DNA of 64,000 nucleotides from CANKHA01 sp963731585 (GTDB taxonomy: Bacteria; Pseudomonadota; Alphaproteobacteria; Rhizobiales; Xanthobacteraceae). The notes under the pieces were generated by a model that saw only the letters and a list, made by a program, of their open reading frames with translations, had not been told where the DNA came from and did no database searches. The translations under genes were made by a program, and so were the position numbers. This document shows positions 8,618 to 20,104 of the stretch, one piece after another (the first letter of the stretch is position 1; each line of letters starts with the position of its first letter). The stretch covers positions 620,001 to 684,000 of the forward strand of contig CAVSWC010000003.1 in assembly GCA_963731585.1 (NCBI GenBank), read 5' to 3'.

Positions 8618-8723
8618 AAAACGGAAAGGTGACGCCTTTAGCTTTTTCCCGGATTGGCCTTAAATCCAGCCGATTTGAGAGGCCAATGAGGCCGAGAACA
8701 GGCGACGGCAAAGCTTGGCTGGA

Positions 8724-10073
8724 ATGAATTCCTCACTCCCTCGCAGACTGCTGGCGGCAGCGGCCTTCATCGTGGCCGCGGCGCAGCCGACATTTGCCCA
8801 AGATCGCCCGGCTCTGCGCGGCGGCGTCAAGGAAGATGCGCTCAAGCAGCGTAATCAGGAATACGAGGCGTTGCAGGCCGAACGCAAGAAAGCCCTCGAA
8901 GCGGAAGCCAAGCTGCGCGAGGAGATCGACGCCGTCGCCGGCGACCGGCGCAAATTGAATGAGCAACTGATCGATACCGCCGCGCGCGTGCGCCTGGTCG
9001 AGCAGCGTATTGCCACAAGCGAGGCGCGATTGAAGCCGCTCGATGAAAACGAGAGCGCGATCCGCCAATCGCTCGAGGGACGCCGTGCGTTGCTCGCGGA
9101 GGTGCTCGCCGCCCTGCAACGCATGGGGCGGCGCCCACCGCCCGCCGTGATCGTGCAGGCGGAAGACGCGCTGCAATCGGTGCGCACCGCCATTACGCTC
9201 GGCGCCGTGCTGCCGGAGATGCGGCAGCAGGCGGAGAATCTCGCTGGCGATCTGGCGGAACTTCTGCGCCTGCGGACGGAAATCGCCCTGGAGCGGGATG
9301 CGCTCGCGCGCGATCTCGCTGCGCTGGCAACTGATCAGCAGCGGCTCGCGCTCCTGGTGGAAGGCCGGCAAAAAAGGCTCACAGCGGCGGAGAGCGCGCT
9401 CGAGGCCGAGCGGCAACGAGCTGCTGCGCTCGCACGGCAGGCAGAGAGTTTGATGGATCTGATCGCCAAGCTGGAACAGGGCCTCGATAACGATTCCCGG
9501 GCCCGTGCCGCGGCCCGCGCCGCCCTCGAAGGGCGCACGGTTCCGGGCGGCCAAGCGGATCTGGGACGGCTTGACCCCGGACAGCTTGATCCCGGACGCC
9601 TTGATCCCGGGCGCCTTGCGCCGGCGGTGGTCTTTAGCTCTGCCCAGGGATTACTGCCGTTACCGGTTAACGGCGTCAAAATCAGGAATTTCGGCGACCC
9701 TGACAGCATGGGAAGCGCCGAAAAGGGCCTCGCCATCGCGGCCCGGCCCGGCGCTCAGGTCACATCCCCCTGTGACGGGCTCGTCGTTTACTCTGGTCCG
9801 TTTAGGTCCTACGGACAACTCTTGATCCTGAACGCAGGTGGCGGGTATCATGTGCTGCTGATGGGGATGGAACGGATTTCCGTTAACCCTGGACAATTTG
9901 TTCTGACCGGAGAGCCGGTGGCTGCGATGGGAAGTGGGGGCCAAATCGCCGCCGCCGTGGCCACGATACCCCCGAGTCAGCCCGTGCTCTATATCGAGTT
10001 CCGTAAGGACGGAACGCCGATCGATCCCGGCCCATGGTGGGCAACAAGCGAAAGTGAAAAGGTTCGCGGATGA
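8724..10073 (+). CDS. envC: EnvC-like murein hydrolase activator (degenerate LytM domain)
   Basis: A secreted coiled-coil protein that, by analogy with EnvC, activates periplasmic amidases at division. There is a signal peptide (MNSSLPRRLLAAAAFIVAAA...TFA), then long coiled coils rich in Glu, Arg, Ala and Leu over residues ~30-270, then a linker with four near-repeats LDPG[QR] (LGRLDPGQLDPGRLDPGRL), then a LytM/M23 domain from about residue 310. Zinc ligands of active M23 enzymes are missing: EKGLAIAA replaces HxGxD, and LYIEFRKDG has Tyr where the HxH His is expected. So it should be a non-catalytic activator. It overlaps ctpA by four bases. Confidence 0.85.
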   Translation: MNSSLPRRLLAAAAFIVAAAQPTFAQDRPALRGGVKEDALKQRNQEYEALQAERKKALEAEAKLREEIDAVAGDRRKLNEQLIDTAARVRLVEQRIATSEARLKPLDENESAIRQSLEGRRALLAEVLAALQRMGRRPPPAVIVQAEDALQSVRTAITLGAVLPEMRQQAENLAGDLAELLRLRTEIALERDALARDLAALATDQQRLALLVEGRQKRLTAAESALEAERQRAAALARQAESLMDLIAKLEQGLDNDSRARAAARAALEGRTVPGGQADLGRLDPGQLDPGRLDPGRLAPAVVFSSAQGLLPLPVNGVKIRNFGDPDSMGSAEKGLAIAARPGAQVTSPCDGLVVYSGPFRSYGQLLILNAGGGYHVLLMGMERISVNPGQFVLTGEPVAAMGSGGQIAAAVATIPPSQPVLYIEFRKDGTPIDPGPWWATSESEKVRG

Positions 10074-11404
10074 TGCGCAAGACCTCTCTCCTTCTCCTCG
10101 GTGCAGTTGGCGGTGCGGCGATGATGCTGGTGGCGACGCAGCCAAAGCTAATCCTGCTCGGCTCCAGTGCGAAAGCCGCGGCCGCCGATACCTACAAGCA
10201 GCTCAACCTGTTCGGCGACGTGTTCGAGCGCGTGCGTGCCGACTATGTCGAGAAGCCCGAGGACGGCAAGCTGGTCGAATACGCGATCAACGGCATGCTC
10301 TCCAGCCTCGATCCGCATTCCAGCTACATGGACGGCAAGAGCTACCGCGACATGCAGGTGCAGACGCGTGGCGAGTTCGGCGGTCTCGGCATCGAAGTCA
10401 CGATGGAAGACGGCCTGATCAAGGTCGTGGCGCCGATCGACGACACGCCTGCCGCCAAGGCCGGCATCCTCGCCAATGACATCATCACCCATCTCGATGA
10501 CGATGCCGTGCAGGGCCTGACGCTGAACCAGGCGGTCGAGAAGATGCGTGGCGCGCCCAATACCAAGATCCGCCTGAAGGTCATGCGCAAGGGCAAGGAC
10601 GCTCCGCTCGAGATCACGCTGGTGCGCGACGTCATTCGCGTGCGGTCGGTGCGCACGCGCGTGGAAGGCGACGACATCGGCTATGTCCGGCTGACGCAGT
10701 TCAACGAGCAGACCACCGAAGGCCTCAAGCGCGCGATCAACGAACTGACGACGCAGATCCAGGGCGACAAGCTCAAGGGCTATGTCATCGACATGCGCAA
10801 CAATCCCGGCGGCTTGCTGGAGGAAGCGATCTCGGTGTCGGACGCCTTCCTCGACAAGGGCGAGATCGTATCCACCCGCGGGCGCAACCTGGAAGAGACG
10901 CAGCGCCGCAATGCCAAGCCCGGCGATCTGGCGAAGACCAAGCCGATCATCGTGCTGATCAACGGCGGCTCGGCTTCCGCTTCGGAAATCGTCGCCGGCG
11001 CGCTGCAGGATCACAAACGGGCGACCGTCATCGGTACCCGCTCCTTCGGCAAGGGCTCGGTGCAAACCATCATCCCGCTCGGCTCCGGCAACGGCGCGCT
11101 GCGGCTGACCACGGCGCGCTACTTCACGCCGTCGGGCCGTTCGATCCAGGCCAAGGGCATTTCGCCCGACATCGAGGTGCTGCAGGACATACCGGAAGAC
11201 GTGAAGTCGCGGACCGATACCAAGGGCGAGGCTTCGCTGCGCGGCCACCTGAAGGCGGAAGGCGACGAGCAGACCGGCTCGCAGTCCTACATCCCGCCGG
11301 ATCCGAAGGACGACAAGGCGCTGCGCATGGCGCTCGACCTCTTGCGCGGCTCGGTCAAGAACGCCGCCTTCCCACCGAACCCGAAGGCGGCCATGCCCAA
11401 CTGA
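10070..11404 (+). CDS. ctpA: Carboxy-terminal processing serine protease (S41)
   Basis: A periplasmic S41 protease with an N-terminal signal or membrane anchor (TSLLLLGAVGGAAMMLVAT), a PDZ domain (residues ~95-180, GEFGGLGIEVTMEDG) and a tail-specific protease domain. The catalytic pair is Ser303 in GGSASASEI and Lys328 in SFGKGSVQ; GYVIDMRNNPGGLL is the conserved core strand. With 444 residues it has normal length. ATGATG at 10070 overlaps the envC stop, so the two are translationally coupled. This matches the common envC-ctpA pairing in cell-envelope remodelling. An intrinsic terminator follows at 11431. Confidence 0.95.
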   Translation: MMRKTSLLLLGAVGGAAMMLVATQPKLILLGSSAKAAAADTYKQLNLFGDVFERVRADYVEKPEDGKLVEYAINGMLSSLDPHSSYMDGKSYRDMQVQTRGEFGGLGIEVTMEDGLIKVVAPIDDTPAAKAGILANDIITHLDDDAVQGLTLNQAVEKMRGAPNTKIRLKVMRKGKDAPLEITLVRDVIRVRSVRTRVEGDDIGYVRLTQFNEQTTEGLKRAINELTTQIQGDKLKGYVIDMRNNPGGLLEEAISVSDAFLDKGEIVSTRGRNLEETQRRNAKPGDLAKTKPIIVLINGGSASASEIVAGALQDHKRATVIGTRSFGKGSVQTIIPLGSGNGALRLTTARYFTPSGRSIQAKGISPDIEVLQDIPEDVKSRTDTKGEASLRGHLKAEGDEQTGSQSYIPPDPKDDKALRMALDLLRGSVKNAAFPPNPKAAMPN

Positions 11405-11430
11405 ACGGCGGCTATCGACGCAATATCAAA

Positions 11431-11456
11431 GGGCGGCCTGCGGGCCGCCCTTTTTT
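11431..11456 (+). terminator. Intrinsic terminator after ctpA
   Basis: GGGCGGCC pairs with GGCCGCCC around loop TGCG, followed by six T residues. It lies 27 bp after the ctpA stop. Confidence 0.85.
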
Positions 11457-11540
11457 GTTTGGATTGCCTCCCCTCGCGCCCGCGGGAACAGGGATTCACC
11501 TCATGCTATCCTCGCCGCATGATTCGCGGGGGTCCGCGCC

Positions 11541-12757
11541 GTGGCCGATGACCTGAATGCCCCGCTGGGGCAAGACAAAAAATCCAAGCGGGGCGAGCGC
11601 CTTGCCGGCATTTCTGCCGCGTGCCCTCGCCGGCGCGCTCGGGCTTTGCCTGATCACTTTCCTGCTCTGGGCCGCGACCGCCGACGATCCCATGGGCGGA
11701 GAGCCGGTTGCGCTGGTGCGCGGTCAAGCCGGCGGCCAAGGTGGCGGAGGACGCGCAGCAGCCGGTGAAGGTCGTCACGGCTTCGCGCTCCGACGGTCCC
11801 GATACGGCGAGCGCGCCGCCAGCCGGCAGCAAGACGGTCACTATCATCGACGGCACCAGCGGCAAGCGCGAGCAGATAACGATTCCGGCGACGCCCGAAT
11901 CGCCGCGCGCGGGCAATACGAATCCTCCTGCCGCCCATGCAAGCGCGCCGGCCGCTCCCAATCCGCGCCTGATCGAGACCTCACGCCACGGCGGGATTCC
12001 GAAAATCGGCGCGGATGGCGCCAGACCGTCAGAGGTGTATGCGCGGCCGGTGGAAGCCGCCGCCGGAAAGCCCGGCGGCCCGCGTATCGCCATCGTCATC
12101 AGCGGGCTCGGCGTCGGCACGAGCGCAACCGCCGATGCGCTCGCCAAGCTGCCGGCCCCGGTGACTTTTGCTTTCGCGCCTGCCAGCGTGCATGTCGAGC
12201 AACTCGCGGCGCGCGCGCGCAATGAAGGCCACGAGTTATTGCTGCAGGTGCCGATGGAGCCGTTCGATTACCCTGACAACGATCCTGGCCCGCAGACCTT
12301 GCTCACCGCCTTGGACGCCGGGCAGAATATCGACCGGCTGCATCGGCTGATGAGCCGCTTCCAGGGTTATGTCGGAATTTCCAACTATATGGGCGCGCGC
12401 TTTACCGCTTCGGAGCCGGCGCTTGCGCCGGTGCTGCGCGAGACCGCCAAACGCGGATTGATCTACCTGGACGACGGCACGTCCTCGCGCAGCCTGGCGA
12501 GCCAGATCGCCGGCGCCAACCATCTTGCCTTCGCCAAGGCGGAGGTGGTGATCGACGCGGTGCCGACGGCAACGGAGATCGATCGCGCGCTGGCGCGGCT
12601 GGAGTTGGCGGCGCGTGAGCGCGGCATCGCCGTCGGCATCGCCGGCGCACTCCCCGTCGCGATTGACCGCATCGCCAATTGGGCCAAGGCGGCGCAAGCG
12701 CGCGGGTTCACGCTCGTGCCGATCAGCGCCGTGGCGAACAAGCCGAAGTCGTCTTAG
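11541..12757 (+). CDS. yibQ: Divergent polysaccharide deacetylase, YibQ type (two frame breaks)
   Basis: A member of the divergent polysaccharide deacetylase family (DUF610). The start is GTG at 11541 (ADDLNAPLGQDKKSKR), followed by a membrane anchor (ALAGALGLCLITFLLWAA) and a Pro/Ala-rich linker. The NodB-like domain starts at RIAIVISGLGVGTSATADAL and has LLQVPMEPFDYPDNDPG, YVGISNYMGARF and YLDDGTSSRSLA. Two frame breaks are needed, between 11580 and 11615 and near 11722; each is repaired by dropping one base, giving about 404 residues. In this genomic block it follows envC and ctpA, so a cell-wall or septal role is likely. Its stop codon is the first unit of a heptamer repeat. Confidence 0.85.
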
Positions 12758-12927
12758 CGAATAGCGAGTAGCAAGTAGCGAATAGCGGCGAGCAAGTAAG
12801 GCTGGCATCGCAGGCGGCAAAGGCGATAACCTCACTATTCGCTACTCACGCACTCGCACAACACGCTTGCGCTACTGCGACTACTCGCTACTGCACTACT
12901 CACGACTGCACTACTCGCTATTCGCTT
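12755..12927. repeat. Inverted heptamer-repeat element (TAGCGAA family)
   Basis: The left arm is a run of heptamers TAGCGAA, TAGCGAG, TAGCAAG, TAGCGAA, TAGCGGC from 12755. The right arm (12831-12927) carries the complement as variants of CTATTCG, CTACTCG and CTACTCA with some 8-9-base units. The element fills the whole gap: its first TAG is the yibQ stop, and its last unit ends two bases before the rppH ATG. A second copy lies at 15141-15229. Confidence 0.75.
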
Positions 12928-12928
12928 C

Positions 12929-13441
12929 ATGTCCTACGAATCCCTGCCCTATCGTGCCTGCGCCGGCCTTGCGGTCTTCAACCGCGCGGGCCGCGTGTTC
13001 ATCGGGCGGCGGCTCAACGGGCCTGAGCATGTCGATGCGACGCATTCCTGGCAGATGCCACAGGGCGGCATCGATCCGGGCGAGGATACTTACCGCGCGG
13101 CGCTGCGCGAGCTCCATGAGGAAACCAGCATCCGCTCGGTGCAAAAGCTCGGCGAAATCCCGGAGTGGCTGACCTACGACATCCCGCCCGATATCGCCGG
13201 CCATGCCTGGGAGGGAAGATACCGCGGTCAGACGCAGAAATGGTACGCGCTGCGTTTCACCGGCGAGGACAGCGAGATCAATATCGTGGAGCCCGGCGGC
13301 GGCGCGCATAAGCCGGAATTCGTCGCCTGGCGCTGGGAGCGGCTGGAAAAGACACCCGAACTGGTGGTGCCGTTCAAACAGCCGGTCTATGCGCGGGTGG
13401 TGCGGGAATTTAGGAAGTTTGCGACGCCGGAACCGGGCTGA
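12929..13441 (+). CDS. rppH: RNA pyrophosphohydrolase (Nudix)
   Basis: Removes pyrophosphate from 5'-triphosphate mRNA ends, triggering decay; rhizobial homologues were named IalA or NudH. The Nudix box is intact: GGIDPGEDTYRAALRELHEETSI. Other conserved pieces are YRACAGLAVFN, VFIGRR, SWQMPQGG, WLTYDIPPD and RGQTQKWYALRF. It has 170 residues, normal length. The start at 12929 lies directly against the heptamer repeat and has no evident Shine-Dalgarno, so translation initiation within repeat-derived sequence is a point of interest. It converges with the CorA-type gene. Confidence 0.93.
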   Translation: MSYESLPYRACAGLAVFNRAGRVFIGRRLNGPEHVDATHSWQMPQGGIDPGEDTYRAALRELHEETSIRSVQKLGEIPEWLTYDIPPDIAGHAWEGRYRGQTQKWYALRFTGEDSEINIVEPGGGAHKPEFVAWRWERLEKTPELVVPFKQPVYARVVREFRKFATPEPG

Positions 13442-13473
13442 ATACCAGACCCGCCGCATCCGATGCCCAGTTC

Positions 13474-14487
13474 TTACACCCAACCGGCGTGCCGAAATCG
13501 CAGGTAAAGCAGCGTGCACACTGAAACGATACCCCCCACAACAACGTAATAGCTGTAGGTCCATTTGAGCTCCGGCATATGTTCAAAATTCATCCCGTAG
13601 ATGCCGGCGACAGCCGTCGGCACGGCGAGGATGGCGGCCCAGGCAGCCAATTTCCGGGTGATCGCGGTCTGTTGTGCCTGGCCTGACATCAGGCTTGCCT
13701 CGAACGCGAATGCCAATACTTCCCGGAGCGAGTCGATATCCTCCTGCACCCGCCGTACATGGTCCGTCACGTCGCGAAAGAGCGGCTGCATCTGCGCGTC
13801 AATGGGCAATACATCAGCATGCTCCAGCCGGTGGCATACATCGACCAGAGGAACCACCGCCTTGCGAAGGCGCAGCAGTTCGCGGCGGAGCATATATAGC
13901 CGTTCGACCTCGGACGGCTGAAGCGTCCGATGCAGCACGCCGCTTTCAAGCGCGTCGACCTCCGCATGAGCTGTTTCAACGACCGGCAGGTAGTTGTCGA
14001 CGATGAAGTCAAGGATGGCATAGAGGATGTAATCCTCGCCGCGAGCAAGCACGGTGGGGCAGGCCTCGCATCTTTCCCGTACGGCAGCATAGGAAGTCGA
14101 GGCGCCGTGACGGACCGAAACAACATAACCACGACCCACAAAGATGTGCGTTTCGCCGAATGAAATCCGTCCTTCGACCATCTGCGCCGTTCTGGCTACG
14201 ATAAACAGCGCTTCGCCATATTGCTCCATCTTCGGCCGTTGATGAGGCTTTCCGGCATCCTCAATCGCCAGCGGGTGCAGGTTGAGCTGTGCCTGCACGC
14301 GCCGCAAAAGGTCCTGGTCCGGCTCCAGCAGGCCGATCCAAACGACGTGACCATCGCGCTTGGACCATGCGCCCGCTTCTTCAATCTGGATATCCTTGAC
14401 GCGTCGCCCACCCGCGTAAACGCTTGCGGCGACCACGCCGGATTCATTGTCTAATTTGGAGGTATCAATGGCAGGTTGGTCCAACAA
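13474..14487 (-). CDS. CorA-family magnesium/divalent cation transporter
   Basis: A 337-residue inner-membrane channel of the CorA family. It has a large N-terminal cytoplasmic domain (IGLLEPDQDLLRRVQ, ALFIVARTAQ), long helices (ALESGVLHRTLQPSEVERLYMLRREL), and two C-terminal membrane helices with the signature YGMNFEHMPEL between them. The first helix is KLAAWAAILAVPTAVAGIYGMNF and the C-terminus is the short RFRHAGWV. GMN is the ion selectivity motif; Mg2+ is likely, but Zn2+ or Co2+ transport (ZntB type) cannot be excluded. Family members of this branch often work in metal homeostasis. It is intact, with a hairpin at 14502-14521 just upstream. Confidence 0.9.
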   Translation of the reverse strand: MLDQPAIDTSKLDNESGVVAASVYAGGRRVKDIQIEEAGAWSKRDGHVVWIGLLEPDQDLLRRVQAQLNLHPLAIEDAGKPHQRPKMEQYGEALFIVARTAQMVEGRISFGETHIFVGRGYVVSVRHGASTSYAAVRERCEACPTVLARGEDYILYAILDFIVDNYLPVVETAHAEVDALESGVLHRTLQPSEVERLYMLRRELLRLRKAVVPLVDVCHRLEHADVLPIDAQMQPLFRDVTDHVRRVQEDIDSLREVLAFAFEASLMSGQAQQTAITRKLAAWAAILAVPTAVAGIYGMNFEHMPELKWTYSYYVVVGGIVSVCTLLYLRFRHAGWV

Positions 14488-14501
14488 ACGACTCTCCGTC
14501 T

Positions 14502-14521
14502 AGGTAGCTTCGACGCTACCT
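14502..14521 (-). promoter_or_regulatory. Inverted repeat upstream of the CorA-type gene
   Basis: AGGTAGC and GCTACCT form a perfect 7-bp inverted repeat 15-34 bases upstream of the start codon. It could be a leader hairpin or an operator. No known metal riboswitch motif was recognised. Confidence 0.35.
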
Positions 14522-14640
14522 CGCCGATTTATTAGTGACAGATTACGTGCTGCGCCGCATTAGTTCCTTTGGGCGCCAGCCATCCTACGCCGGCGGTATA
14601 AAGGATCGAGGGGAAAGGCGGCGGGCGCCATAAAGGGCGC

Positions 14641-14675
14641 ATAAAGAAACGCCGCGTCCGGGAGGACGCGGCGTT
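14641..14675 (-). terminator. Terminator of the atp operon
   Basis: Read on the minus strand, AACGCCGCGTCC pairs with GGACGCGGCGTT (12 bp) and is followed by TCTTTAT. It lies about 50 bp after the atpC stop. Confidence 0.75.
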
Positions 14676-14722
14676 CGGGACGTGGATGGGGCCGCGACAG
14701 GCCTGCCATGACGAGCGGCAAT

Positions 14723-15133
14723 CTAGTGCATGCCGGTGCCCTGCAGATGGGTGTCGAGTTGCTTGTAGTGGTCCAGCCGCATGATCAAGCGGTCGAGCAG
14801 CGAGCCCTGCTCGGTTTCCTTGATGCGCTGCTCGGTCTCGCTGATCTGCGAGGCGATCACGGCGCGGTCGAAATCCTCCACCTTGTCGGCGAAGTCGGCG
14901 AGAATGGTCAGCCCTTCCGCATTGACCTCGGCGAAGCCGCCCATCACCACCAGGCGATGATGCGTGCCGCCTTCGTGCACGACCAGCACCCCCGGCTTCA
15001 GTATCGCCACCAGCGGTGCGTGGCCGGCGAGCACGCCGAAGTCGCCTTCGGCGCCCGGCACATCGACCTGCTCGACCGGGCCGGAGAACAGCAGCTTCTC
15101 AGGCGTGACGAGATCGAAGTGAAACGTGGCCAT
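14723..15133 (-). CDS. atpC: ATP synthase F1 subunit epsilon
   Basis: The central-stalk subunit epsilon, which couples rotation to catalysis and can inhibit ATP hydrolysis. The 136-residue protein has the beta-sandwich domain (FHFDLVTPEKLLFSG, VDVPGAEGDFGVLAGHAPLVAIL, GGFAEVNAEGLTILAD) followed by a C-terminal helical hairpin. It is the last gene of atpHAGDC. The 99-bp gap from atpD is filled by an inverted heptamer repeat, and no clear Shine-Dalgarno is visible there. Confidence 0.95.
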   Translation of the reverse strand: MATFHFDLVTPEKLLFSGPVEQVDVPGAEGDFGVLAGHAPLVAILKPGVLVVHEGGTHHRLVVMGGFAEVNAEGLTILADFADKVEDFDRAVIASQISETEQRIKETEQGSLLDRLIMRLDHYKQLDTHLQGTGMH

Positions 15134-15140
15134 ACTGATT

Positions 15141-15229
15141 TAGCGAATAGTGAATGGCGAGTAGCGAATAGATTCCCTCTTCGCATCCGCCCAATTCCTA
15201 TTCGCTACTCCCTATTTCGCTATTCGCTT
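15141..15229. repeat. Second TAGCGAA heptamer inverted repeat
   Basis: The left arm at 15141-15171 (units TAGCGAA, TAGTGAA, TGGCGAG, TAGCGAA, TAG) mirrors the right arm at 15198-15229 (CTATTCG, CTACTCC, CTATTTCG, CTATTCG, CT). It occupies the atpD-atpC spacer and would fold into a ~30-bp hairpin in the atp transcript. Confidence 0.75.
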
Positions 15230-15232
15230 CAA

Positions 15233-16682
<1,450 letters not shown>

Positions 16683-16706
16683 AGGTGTCCTCGCTACCTC
16701 TACTGA

Positions 16707-16758
16707 TACCTCCCCCGCAAGGGGGAGGTCGGCAAGCGAAGCTTGCCGGGTGAGGGTC
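16707..16758. repeat. CCTCCCCC-type palindrome in the atpG-atpD gap
   Basis: ACCTCCCCCGCAAGGGGGAGGT is an inverted repeat with 9-bp arms, followed by GGCAAGC/GCTTGCC. It fills most of the 78-bp spacer between atpG and atpD. Confidence 0.65.
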
Positions 16759-16760
16759 CA

Positions 16761-17639
16761 TCAGAGCGCCTCGGCGCCGGAGATGATCTCGATCAGCTCC
16801 TTGGTGATCTGCGCCTGGCGGGTGCGGTTGTATCTGAGCGTCTGCTTGCGGATCATTTCGCCGGCATTGCGCGTGGCATTGTCCATCGCGCTCATCTGCG
16901 CGCCGTAGAAGGAGGCGGCGTTCTCCAGCAGCGCGCGGTAGATCTGCACCGCGACGTAACGCGGCAGCAATTCGGCAAGGATTTCCTCCTCGTCAGGCTC
17001 GTATTCATAGGCCGCGGTCGGACCGGCCTCGGCCTCGGCGGCCGGAAAGGCCGGCGGAATGATCTGCTGCGCGGTCGGGATTTGCGAGATCACCGACTTG
17101 AAGCGCGAATAGAACAGCGTCGCGACGTCGAACTCGCGGCGCTCGAACAGCTCGCGGACTTTCACCGCGATGCCTTCGGCATGTTCATAGCCGAGGGTGC
17201 GAACGCCGCGCAATTCGACCCGATCGACGATCTGCTTGTCGAAAAGCCGGCGCAGCTGGTCGTAGCCTTTGCGGCCGACGGTGAGGATCTTCACCTCTTT
17301 GCCCTGCGCCCGCAGCGCATTGGCGTGTTCGCGGGCAAGCCGCACGATGGCGGAGTTAAAGGCGCCTGCGAGGCCGCGCTCGCCGGTCGCGACGATGAGA
17401 AGGTGCACCTGGTCGCGGCCGGTTCCTGCCAACAGCTTTGGCGCGGCATCGGTGCCCGCCACCGCCGCGGCGATGTTGCCCAGCACCTTGTCCATGCGCT
17501 CGGCGAAAGGCCGCGCCGCTTCGGCGGCGACCTGCGCGCGCCGCAGCTTCGACGCCGCGACCATCTGCATGGCCTTGGTGATCTTTTGCGTCGCCTTGGT
17601 GGAGGCGATGCGATTGCGGAGGTCTTTGAGGCTGGGCAT
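16761..17639 (-). CDS. atpG: ATP synthase F1 subunit gamma
   Basis: The rotor subunit gamma. Its N- and C-terminal helices, which form the coiled coil inside the alpha3beta3 ring, are clear: MPSLKDLRNRIASTKATQKI, ITKAMQMVAASKLRRAQ, and at the end SAMDNATRNAGEMIRKQTLR with YNRTRQAQITKELIEIISG. It has 292 residues, intact. The gap to atpA upstream (129 bp) contains a dispersed repeat of a different family from those in the other spacers. Confidence 0.96.
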   Translation of the reverse strand: MPSLKDLRNRIASTKATQKITKAMQMVAASKLRRAQVAAEAARPFAERMDKVLGNIAAAVAGTDAAPKLLAGTGRDQVHLLIVATGERGLAGAFNSAIVRLAREHANALRAQGKEVKILTVGRKGYDQLRRLFDKQIVDRVELRGVRTLGYEHAEGIAVKVRELFERREFDVATLFYSRFKSVISQIPTAQQIIPPAFPAAEAEAGPTAAYEYEPDEEEILAELLPRYVAVQIYRALLENAASFYGAQMSAMDNATRNAGEMIRKQTLRYNRTRQAQITKELIEIISGAEAL

Positions 17640-17672
17640 CTAGAATTCGATCTCGCTTCGTCTCTTCTTTTC

Positions 17673-17758
17673 GTCATGCCCGGCCTTGTGCCGGGCATCC
17701 ACGTTCTTTCTTCTCACCCCAGCAAGGCGTGGATGGCCGGGACAAGCCCGGCCATGAC
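17673..17758. repeat. GTCATGCCCGGCC...GGCCGGGCCATGAC repeat in the atpA-atpG gap
   Basis: GTCATGCCCGGCCTTGTGCCGGGCAT is one hairpin, and GGATGGCCGGGACAAGCCCGGCCATGAC (read in two halves) closes the element as its inverse. Related copies lie at 23046-23130 and 30961-31059. Confidence 0.7.
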
Positions 17759-17768
17759 GCCCGGGAAG

Positions 17769-19297
<1,529 letters not shown>

Positions 19298-19298
<1 letters not shown>

Positions 19299-19859
19299 CA
19301 GCCTGTCTCTTTCATCGCATGCTTGATCGCGTTGAGTTTGGTCTTCAGCGAGGTATCGACCATGCGGCTGCCGAGCTTCACGATGAGCCCGCCGATGATC
19401 GAAGGATCGACTTTGACGTCGAGATCGACATCCTTGCCAGTCACGTTCTTGAGCGCGCTTTTGAGCGCGCCGAGATGCTTGTCATCGAGCTTTTCGGCCA
19501 CCGTCACCTCGGCGGTGACTTCGCCCTTGTGGCGCGCAACCAGCAGCCGGAAGGACTTGATGATCTCCCCCGATGCTGAACAGCCGGCGGTTGGAAGCCA
19601 CCAGCCGAAGGAAATTCGCGGCCAGCCCCCCGATATTGGCGCTCGCGAGCACCGCGGTCAGCGCCTTGGTCTGCTCATCCGCGCCGAAAACCGGGCTGCG
19701 GACCAGCCGCGCGAGTTCCGGATTCTCATCGATCAGCGTGGCGAAACGGTCGAGATCGGACTTCACCGCGTCCACGCTCCTCTGCTCGAGCGCAAGCTCG
19801 AACAGGGCGGTGGCGTAGCGGCCCGCTACTCCGGAGACGATGGATTTCTGGCCTGCCAT
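19298..19859 (-). CDS. atpH: ATP synthase F1 subunit delta (one frame break)
   Basis: The peripheral-stalk subunit delta linking F1 to FO. The N-terminal part reads SGVAGRYATALFELALEQ, and the C-terminal part KLGSRMVDTSLKTKLNAIK. The frame breaks inside a run of five G at 19565-19569. Dropping one G gives FSIGEIIKSFRLLVARHKGE and joins VTVAEKLDDKHL, for 186 residues. A homopolymer at the break is the classic signature of a sequencing indel. It is the first gene of the atp operon; the 245-bp gap upstream should hold the operon promoter, but I cannot assign a -35/-10 pair with confidence. Confidence 0.92.
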
Positions 19860-20104
19860 GAAAACTCGTTGAATGCGCAATCCGAAAGCTCAGCGCCGTC
19901 CGACGAAGGGCGTCGCAAACTATTGGAATCCAAGAGGGAATTCCGACTTCGCGGGTTTCGCGGACAAGCGCCGGAAATCCTTGCGAAATCGCGGTTTTGC
20001 TAACATAGGGGGCGCGGCGGCGCAACACAGGCATGGTCTCGAATAGCGCAGAACAGGCGGGCTCGCGCGGGACACTCCGTTCCGACGCAGTGTTCAGGAT
20101 GGGC

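Noticed and set aside
12755..12927. Could the heptamer array be a CRISPR array?
   Set aside because: Units are 7-9 bases without unique spacers and form two inverted arms; no cas genes are nearby.
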